The notes below the pieces were generated by a model. It searched no databases. It saw nothing but the letters and a program-made list of their open reading frames with translations, and was not told the DNA's origin. Of a DNA stretch of 45,232 nucleotides, positions 40,416 through 45,232 are shown in pieces (within the stretch, counting starts at the first letter, position 1; every line of letters starts with the position of its first letter). Made by a program: the position numbers and the translations under genes. The stretch lies in the NCBI GenBank assembly GCA_964417895.1, contig CAYQJS010000046.1:1-45232 (forward strand). The letters are read 5' to 3'. The stretch is from CAYQJS01 sp964417895. GTDB lineage: Bacteria; Chloroflexota; UBA6077; SHYK01.

Positions 40416-40835
40416 CTAACTGGAATTAGGGCTTCGCAGGGGAATGAGTGCGCGCAGCCGGTCTTCGCGCAGGAAAAGCCCTCCCCAGATCAGTAGGCCG
40501 ACATAGACCGGGAAAAGGGTGTGGCTAAAGAGAGGACTGCCGATGCGCACCTGGGCTGCGACAGCGCCACCAAGATAGCCTGTCAACAGGATCGCGCCAA
40601 GAACAGAGGTGCGCGGGAACAGGTAAAGGACGATACAGACGAGCTCTAGGATCCCGATGCCGAGTGAAAGGCTCACGGGAAATCCGAGCTCAGCGAATGA
40701 CTCCACGACGGGAGCTATCACCATCATGTGGATGACGCTGTCGGATAGCAGAAACAGTGCAGCCAGGGCGCTCATGATGACTGCGGCCCAGAGCCTAGCC
40801 TTCGAGGCCGGAGCCGTCTGCGTAGTCGATTGCAT
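40416..40835 (-). CDS. DoxX-like four-helix membrane protein
   Basis: Protein of 139 residues with four hydrophobic helices at about 12-32, 53-74, 79-98 and 104-124. Segments LWAAVIMSALAALFLLSDSV, GFPVSLSLGIGILELVCIVL and FPRTSVLGAILLTGYLGGAV match the DoxX/DoxX-like family seen beside AHSA1 and ArsR genes. GGGAGG is close to ATG 40835; the frame to 40907 is leader. The role of this DoxX-like subgroup is unknown. Confidence 0.85.
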   Translation of the reverse strand: MQSTTQTAPASKARLWAAVIMSALAALFLLSDSVIHMMVIAPVVESFAELGFPVSLSLGIGILELVCIVLYLFPRTSVLGAILLTGYLGGAVAAQVRIGSPLFSHTLFPVYVGLLIWGGLFLREDRLRALIPLRSPNSS

Positions 40836-40913
40836 GAGACCTCCCGTTTCTTTGAGGAATTCGGCGGCGAGAGCCCCCCAACCCGTGAGCGATGGCGCGC
40901 ACGCCACTCAGCG

Positions 40914-41360
40914 CTAGGTTGGGCCCTCTCTCAGCATGCTAACCGCTTTGGCAATGCGTCGCTGCCGAGTCTCGGATGTCTTGGCTCCCTCGATCGGCAA
41001 CACGTACCAGCGCTTGCGGCTATACGGCAATCCATCGAAGTTCCGCCTGGCGTCCGCATCACGGGCGAGCGCTTCCGCAAAGTCTGGCGGCACGGCTATC
41101 TCGCGAGGCTCGGTGTCGAGCTCGATGTCGACATCCACCTCGTCGCCGGCCGCGACGCCGGCGCCGCTCCGGTTCTCAGCGCTGATCGGCAGCATGAACT
41201 CCCCACCCATAACCGCCACGGTGCTGCGGTAGGTATAACTGCTGATCGTGACGCGCACCGCTGGCCGCTTGCTCGGCCCAAGGGCCGCAACGACCTCCGG
41301 CGGAACTCGGATACCAGTGGCGGTCTTGCCGCCGAGCAATATCGTGGCGCGAAATCTCAT
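40914..41360 (-). CDS. DUF1905 / YdeI (OmpD-associated) family protein
   Basis: Protein of 148 residues. The N-terminal DUF1905 barrel has MRFRATILLGGKTATGIRVP, PEVVAALG, RPAVRVTISSYTYRSTVAVM and GDEVDVDIELDTEPREIAVP. The C-terminal YdeI-type helices are DFAEALARDADARRNFDGLP, YSRKRWYVLPIEGAKTSETR and QRRIAKAVSMLREG. AGGAGG lies 6 nt before ATG 41360. Unknown biochemistry; often found with the AHSA1/DUF1801/YCII set present here. Confidence 0.9.
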   Translation of the reverse strand: MRFRATILLGGKTATGIRVPPEVVAALGPSKRPAVRVTISSYTYRSTVAVMGGEFMLPISAENRSGAGVAAGDEVDVDIELDTEPREIAVPPDFAEALARDADARRNFDGLPYSRKRWYVLPIEGAKTSETRQRRIAKAVSMLREGPT

Positions 41361-41419
41361 GCGATTCCTCCTGTGGTCATTCATCAAGGCACGAACGTCG
41401 CTCTACCCAGCTTCGTTGA

Positions 41420-41938
41420 TCAGGGCTCTGAGATCTTCGACCTCGTGCTCAACCGCACATGGCACCGCATCACGACTATCGCCTCGACCCGATGATCGGA
41501 GGTGAACATGGTAGGACTCACCCCTTTCGCCAGGCTTTCGGCGAGCTTGTCGAAGGATTCATTCCAGCCGGCCTCTGTCAGTTCGCTCATCTCGCCCGCC
41601 GGGATGCCGACGTGCCGCAGGGTCATCTTTGTCTAGCCGTCATATTCCTCAAGAGTTACCGTCACCAGCATTTCTAACGCGATATCATGGCCCATGCCGT
41701 AGTGCGTAGCCGGAACCACGTTGCCTTCCGCATCTGAAAAGGACTCTGTGTAGGCGATCCGTTCGAGCGGAACTATTTCGCGGTAAACGCCTGTGTTCCA
41801 GTACTCCTCTCCCTCGGCTGAGCGCATGCAATAGAGATGCTTGCCGCCTACGCGGAACTCGATCTCGCACAAAGGTGATGTGAAGTCTTTCGGTCCCCAC
41901 CACCGCATGAAGTGCTCAGGGTCCGTCCTTGTTATGTG
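41420..41938 (-). pseudogene. Broken AHSA1/SRPBCC gene with an internal amber codon
   Basis: One frame reads TDPEHFMRWWGPKDFTSPLC, EIEFRVGGKHLYCMRSAEGE and YWNTGVYREIVPLERIAYTE to VTLEEYDG, then TAG (41633-41635). It continues in the same frame with TKMTLRHVGIPAGEMSELTE and AGWNESFDKLAESLAKG. The TAG sits where relatives have Lys (DGKTKMTL), so AAG to TAG is the simplest cause. The first 15 or so residues of the domain are also missing: only HITR separates a TAA (41939-41941) from TDPEHF. Both ends show decay, so this is a dead paralogue of 38554-39045. Confidence 0.82.
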
Positions 41939-42138
41939 TTAGCTCTCTCACGTAGTCGGCCGAACGGGCTAGACTCTGGCCATCTTCCTCCTCCGCCTTC
42001 TCCTTCTCTTGTTGCCTCTCGCACGTAGTCGTCCAGGCGATCGAAGCGCTGCTCCCAGAAATCGCGATAGCCCTCCTCCCAGTCCTCCACCCAGTCGGAC
42101 ACATCCTTGAGCAGTTCGACGTCGAGTCGGAGGGGATT
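41932..42138 (-). pseudogene. C-terminal remnant of an ArsR-family regulator
   Basis: After a TAG at 42139-42141 the frame reads LRLDVELLKDVSDWVEDWEE with GYRDFWEQRFDRLDDYVREA. This corresponds to the tail of the intact ArsR at 38205 (PLKDASEWLEPYRRFWDESY). The helix-turn-helix part is gone, and the frame runs on into a Gly/Glu-rich stretch to a TAA. ACTACGTG-GAGAG recurs twice near the end, a small internal duplication. With the broken AHSA1 gene it marks a dead second ArsR-AHSA1 pair. Confidence 0.72.
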
Positions 42139-42225
42139 CTAGATCGGCCGCGCGTGCGGCGAGCCTATGATGATGCCGGAGCCCAGCGAAAGGTCATCAG
42201 CGGACACTTGCAAAAAGGTACTGAG

Positions 42226-42331
42226 CATGTCGATTCCGCGGGTCTTCGTTCGACGAGCCAGGGTTCACACCCGGTCGAGACGGTGCGGAAGCCCAGCTCT
42301 GAACCCGAAAACAGAAGGAGGAGACACGACG
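42226..42331 (+). repeat. Leader of the first YCII gene, duplicated at 42862
   Basis: CATGTCGATTCCGCGG, TCGTTCGACG, a GGTTCA-CCGGTCG block and GAACCCGAAAACAGAAGGAG lead to the ATG at 42332. The same blocks in the same order precede the second YCII gene (42862-42970). Confidence 0.8.
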
Positions 42332-42760
42332 ATGCGATTCATGGTTCTGGTCAAGGCGAAGCAGGACTCGGAGGCGGGCGTCCTCCCGGACGAGAAGATC
42401 CTCTCTGAGATGGGGAAATACAACGAGGAGCTGGTGAAGGCCGGCGTGATGCTCGCCGCCGAGGGGCTCCACCCGTCGTCGAAGGGCGCGCGTGTCAGGT
42501 TCTCTGGAGACAAGCGCACTGTGATCGACGGGCCCTTCAGCGAGACGAAGGAGCTGGTCGCCGGCTTCTGGCTCTGGCAGGTGAAGTCGAAGGAAGAGGC
42601 GATCGAATGGGTCAAGCGCGCCCCCAATCCCTTCCCTGGCACGGAGTCCGAGATCGAGATTCGGCAGGTGTTCGAGGCGGAGGACTTCGGCGCCGAGTTC
42701 ACTCCCGAGCTCAGGGAGCAGGAGGAGCGCCTGCGCGCGCAGATTGCCTCGAAGCCGTAG
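42332..42760 (+). CDS. YCII/DGPF family protein A
   Basis: Protein of 142 residues. MRFMVLVKAKQDSEAGVLPD, MGKYNEELVKAGVMLAAEGL and HPSSKGARVR lead to the DGPF core TVIDGPFSETKELVAGFWLW, followed by SKEEAIEWVKRAPNPFPGTE and IEIRQVFEAEDFG. DGPF proteins are the conserved partners of ECF42-group sigma factors; their enzymatic role is unknown. AGAAGGAGGAG lies about 8 nt before the ATG. It is a tandem duplicate of the next gene, including the leader. Confidence 0.94.
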   Translation: MRFMVLVKAKQDSEAGVLPDEKILSEMGKYNEELVKAGVMLAAEGLHPSSKGARVRFSGDKRTVIDGPFSETKELVAGFWLWQVKSKEEAIEWVKRAPNPFPGTESEIEIRQVFEAEDFGAEFTPELREQEERLRAQIASKP

Positions 42761-42861
42761 TCGCGGACCGTCAACACGCGGCGCGCCCCGGTCTTGCACC
42801 GGCGGGCTGAAGATGTTTGATCGGTAGCGGTGACGGCTACTGATTCCCATCGCGCGACCGC

Positions 42862-42970
42862 CATGTCGATTTCGCGGCCCCTCGTTCGACGTACAAGTAG
42901 AGCATGGGTTCATCCGGTCGGGCGACCGGAAGCTCAGTTCCGAACCCGAAAAACAGAAGGAGACACGACG
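42862..42970 (+). repeat. Leader of the second YCII gene, duplicate of 42226-42331
   Basis: CATGTCGATTTCGCGG, TCGTTCGACG, GGTTCATCCGGTCGG and GAACCCGAAAAACAGAAGGA precede the ATG at 42971. Conservation of non-coding sequence over about 100 bp points to a recent tandem duplication or a shared regulatory element. Confidence 0.8.
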
Positions 42971-43405
42971 ATGCGAATTCTGGGACTGGTCAAAGCCGAC
43001 AAGGATTCAGAGGCGGGTGTTCTCCCGAGCAAGGAGTTCGTGGAGGAGATGGGGAAGTTCATGGAGGAGGTTACGAAGGCCGGTGTGCTGCTCGCGACCG
43101 ACGGGTTGCAGCCGAGTTCGAAGGGCGCGCGCGTCCGGCTTTCTGAAGGGAAGGTCACCGTGACCGACGGGCCCTTCACCGAGTCGAAGGAGCTGATCGC
43201 CTCTTACGCGCTGGTCGAGGTAAAGACGATGGCTGAGGCGATCGAATGGACTACACGCTTCCTCAAAGTGCTGGGCGAGGGTGAGTGCGAGCTCCGCCCC
43301 GTGTTCGAGGCGTCGGACTTCCCTCCCGAGATCTTTTCTCCCGAAGAGGCCGCGCGCGAGGAAGCGGTCCGCGGGGAGATGCAGAGGAATGCCGCGAAGC
43401 TGTAG
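42971..43405 (+). CDS. YCII/DGPF family protein B
   Basis: Protein of 144 residues, a close paralogue of protein A: MRILGLVKADKDSEAGVLPS, EMGKFMEEVTKAGVLLATDG, QPSSKGARVRLSEGKVTVTD with GPFTESKELIASYALVEVKT, then EAIEWTTRFLKVLGEGECEL. The DGPF motif is intact. It lies 51 nt before the sigma-factor gene on the same strand, the standard ECF42 arrangement. GAAGGAG precedes the ATG. Confidence 0.94.
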   Translation: MRILGLVKADKDSEAGVLPSKEFVEEMGKFMEEVTKAGVLLATDGLQPSSKGARVRLSEGKVTVTDGPFTESKELIASYALVEVKTMAEAIEWTTRFLKVLGEGECELRPVFEASDFPPEIFSPEEAAREEAVRGEMQRNAAKL

Positions 43406-43456
43406 TTGCGATGCGCCCCGGCTTGCGCATTGAAGTAAGTCTGCTCGGCTGCCGTG

Positions 43457-44728
43457 ATGGCTTCTGATACGCATAGCGCGATCGACGCGGTCTGGAGAAT
43501 CGAGTCGGCGAAGCTCATCGCCGGTCTCGCGCGAATCGTGCGCGACGTCGGTCTTGCCGAGGAGCTCGCCCAGGACGCGCTGGTCGCCGCGCTCGAGCAG
43601 TGGCCGGAGTCGGGCGTCCCGGACAGCCCGGGCGCCTGGCTCATGGGCACCGCGAAGCATCATGCGATCGACCTGCTTCGCCGAAACAAGCGGCTCGAGC
43701 AGAAGCACGAGGAGCTCGGTCGCGAGATCGAGGCCCAGCAGGAGATGGCTGTGCCGGATATCGACGCCGCGTTCGACGATGACGTCGGCGACGACCTCCT
43801 GCGCCTCATATTCACGGCCTGTCATCCGGTGCTCTCTTCCGAGGCGCGCGTTGCGCTCACGCTGCGGCTGCTCGGAGGTCTGACGACCGAGGAGATCGCG
43901 CGTGCATTCCTCGTCCCGGAGCCGACCGTCGCCCAGCGAATCGTCCGGGCAAAGCGAACCCTCGCCGAGGCGCGCGTCCCCTTCGAAATCCCTAGCGGGG
44001 ACGATCGCATCGCACGTCTCTCGTCGGTGCTCGAGGTCATCTACCTCGTGTTCAACGAGGGCTACTCGGCGACCGCCGGCGACGACTGGATGCGACCTGC
44101 GCTCTGCGAGGATGCGCTCCGCCTCGGCCGTATCCTGGCGGAGCTCGCTCCGAAGGAGCCGGAGGTCCACGGCCTCGTCGCGCTGATGGAGATCCAGGCG
44201 TCGCGCTCGAGGGCGCGAATCGGCCCGTCGGGAGAACCCGTGCTGTTGCTCGATCAAAACCGCGCGCGCTGGGATCAGCTCCTCATCCGTCGTGGTCTCG
44301 CGGCGCTCGAGCGTGCGGAGAGGCTTGGTGGCGCGCTCGGACCGTACGCGCTCCAGGCTAGGATCGCCGCCTGCCACGCGCGAGCGCGCACTCCGGCGGA
44401 AACGGACTGGGCGCGCATCGTTGCGCTCTACGATGCGCTCGCCCAGCTTGCGCCATCCCCGGTCGTGGAGCTGAATCGTGCCGTGGCGGTCGCGATGGCG
44501 TACGGCCCAGCAGCGGGCCTCCAGCTGGTCGATGCGCTGACGTCGGAGCCGTCGCTCAAGAACTACCATCTCTTGCCGAGTGTGCACGGCGACCTCCTCG
44601 CAAAGCTCGGCCGCTTCGACGATGCGCGGGCGGAGTTCGAGCGCGCGGCGTCGCTCACGCGAAACGCACGGGAGCGCGAGTTGCTGCTCACGCGCGCGGC
44701 CGCAACGGCGCCGCTCGAAACGCAGTGA
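43457..44728 (+). CDS. ECF RNA polymerase sigma factor, ECF42-like with a C-terminal TPR-like extension
   Basis: Protein of 423 residues, about twice the size of a simple ECF sigma factor. Region 2 lies at about 12-80 (ARIVRDVGLAEELAQDALVA, GAWLMGTAKHHAIDLLRRNK) and region 4 at about 125-175 (LTLRLLGGLTTEEIARAFLV, PEPTVAQRIVRAKRTLAEAR). The long C-terminal extension (DUF6596, TPR-like helices: VFNEGYSATAGDDWMRPALC, HGLVALMEIQASRSRARIGP, PVVELNRAVAVAMAYGPAAG) marks the ECF42 group, in which it is needed for activity in place of an anti-sigma factor. ATG 43457 is taken; GTG 43454 immediately before it is possible, and there is no strong ribosome site. It probably transcribes the YCII genes upstream. 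Confidence 0.94.
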   Translation: MASDTHSAIDAVWRIESAKLIAGLARIVRDVGLAEELAQDALVAALEQWPESGVPDSPGAWLMGTAKHHAIDLLRRNKRLEQKHEELGREIEAQQEMAVPDIDAAFDDDVGDDLLRLIFTACHPVLSSEARVALTLRLLGGLTTEEIARAFLVPEPTVAQRIVRAKRTLAEARVPFEIPSGDDRIARLSSVLEVIYLVFNEGYSATAGDDWMRPALCEDALRLGRILAELAPKEPEVHGLVALMEIQASRSRARIGPSGEPVLLLDQNRARWDQLLIRRGLAALERAERLGGALGPYALQARIAACHARARTPAETDWARIVALYDALAQLAPSPVVELNRAVAVAMAYGPAAGLQLVDALTSEPSLKNYHLLPSVHGDLLAKLGRFDDARAEFERAASLTRNARERELLLTRAAATAPLETQ

Positions 44729-44832
44729 AGTAAGCGCAAGGAGCAGGCTGAAGTCTTCCGTCAGACCACGTCATTAGCAAGGCGTCCCTTGACGCCTTGC
44801 GCGCCGAAAGCAAGTGCGGCAAAACTGTCCGT

Positions 44833-45232
44833 ATGGTCAAGTCCCAACAGACCGTCCTCGAGGCCGCCGGTCGCGAGGTCGTGATCACAAACCCGGACAA
44901 GGTGTTCTTTTCGCGGGCCGGCCATACGAAGCTGGACCTCGTGAGGTATTACCTAGCGGTTGGCGCGGGGGCGCTGCGGGGGATCGCCGCGCGGCCGATT
45001 GTGCTCAAGCGCTACGTGAATGGTGCAGACGCTGAGCCGTTCTTTCAGAAGCGCGCGCCCGTGCAGCGTCCCGAGTGGGTCGAAACGGTCGTACTCCGCT
45101 TTCCGTCGGGCCGGACGGCAGAAGAGATCGTCGTGCGCGACGCGGCGCAGCTCTTATGGATCGTCAACCTCGGTTGCATCGACCTGAACCCGCATCCAGT
45201 GCGCGCGGACGACCTCGAGCATCCCGACGAGC
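44833..45232 (+). CDS. ligD: LigD-type polymerase/primase domain protein, cut by the window end
   Basis: At least 133 residues, open to the last base. EVVITNPDKVFFSRAGHTKL with DLVRYYLAVGAGALRGIAAR, PIVLKRYVNGADAEPFFQKR, PEWVETVVLRFPSG and AQLLWIVNLGCIDLNPHPVR with ADDLEHPDE are the N-terminal half of the archaeo-eukaryotic-primase-like polymerase domain of LigD, used in Ku-dependent end joining. The catalytic Asp pair (DELRVDLDP in relatives) would lie just past the edge. The start at ATG 44833 gives a family-like N-terminus without a ligase domain in front, so it may be a stand-alone polymerase. The 104-bp gap before it has an inverted GGCGTC-CCTTGACGCC pair at about 44781-44796. Confidence 0.88.
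   Translation, partial: MVKSQQTVLEAAGREVVITNPDKVFFSRAGHTKLDLVRYYLAVGAGALRGIAARPIVLKRYVNGADAEPFFQKRAPVQRPEWVETVVLRFPSGRTAEEIVVRDAAQLLWIVNLGCIDLNPHPVRADDLEHPDE

Noticed and set aside
41633..41635. In-frame TAG as a pyrrolysine or recoded codon
   Set aside because: The N-terminus of the same gene is also missing, and the TAG replaces a common Lys position, so simple decay explains it better.
43007..44587. Long minus-strand open frame of 526 codons
   Set aside because: Antisense of the ECF sigma and YCII genes; Arg-rich composition typical of GC-rich shadow frames.

Overview
This is a GC-rich bacterial window, apparently chromosomal. It contains no rRNA, tRNA or ribosomal-protein gene, so taxonomy can only be inferred. 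Several traits fit an uncultured soil or sediment heterotroph, with Chloroflexota favoured and Rokubacteria-like or Tectomicrobia-like lineages possible. These traits are lipobox SBP_bac_5 substrate-binding lipoproteins, amidohydrolase-2, LLM and MmgE/PrpD enzymes, a Uma2 nuclease, an ECF42-type sigma factor with YCII/DGPF genes, a LigD polymerase domain, and many dispersed palindromic repeats.

Layout. 0-2.4 kb: MITE-like repeat end, two-domain VOC protein, MFS exporter. 2.4-4.3 kb (-): HIT protein, then CinA/PncC coupled to a frameshifted unknown gene. 4.4-8.5 kb: molybdopterin subunit of a xanthine dehydrogenase-family enzyme, convergent with oligopeptide-type binding lipoprotein 1. 8.9-11 kb: secreted six-blade PD40 propeller and a DUF4239 membrane protein without a canonical start codon. 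11.2-17.1 kb: aldo/keto reductase, LLM flavin oxidoreductase, divergent PanB-like enzyme, lipoprotein 2 and an Asp-box propeller. 17.1-21.4 kb: accessory island with an Xre-RES toxin-antitoxin pair divergent from a membrane-anchored NACHT STAND NTPase. 21.6-31.6 kb: catabolic region with two amidohydrolases, MmgE/PrpD, an orphan VapB-like antitoxin, lipoproteins 3 and 4, a DMT exporter and a gentisate-dioxygenase-like bicupin. 31.7-36 kb: Uma2 and Tag glycosylase, convergent with a 1031-residue FAD/4Fe-4S/CCG oxidase. 36-38.1 kb: decayed segment with a Tat (2Fe-2S) remnant and a multiply frameshifted cytochrome b. 38.1-45.2 kb: ArsR-AHSA1-DUF1801-DUF2277 operon with a clear promoter and operator, SRPBCC, DoxX, DUF1905, a dead second ArsR-AHSA1 copy, tandem YCII genes, an ECF42-type sigma factor and a truncated LigD polymerase gene.

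How the parts fit. Most of 0-36 kb looks like scavenging and oxidation of small organic, perhaps aromatic, compounds. Four paralogous binding lipoproteins lack permease or ATPase genes and sit beside oxidoreductases and hydrolases. The best candidate for a new system is the 17.1-21.4 kb island: a NACHT ATPase with membrane segments at both ends and no recognisable C-terminal sensor repeats, divergent from a NAD-depleting-type RES toxin whose reading frame has no AUG/GUG/UUG start near its N-terminus. A second theme is repeats that intrude into genes. Palindromes are translated in frame inside two large redox enzymes, a dispersed repeat supplies a start codon, a heptamer array abuts a Shine-Dalgarno, and an octamer array forms a protein tail.
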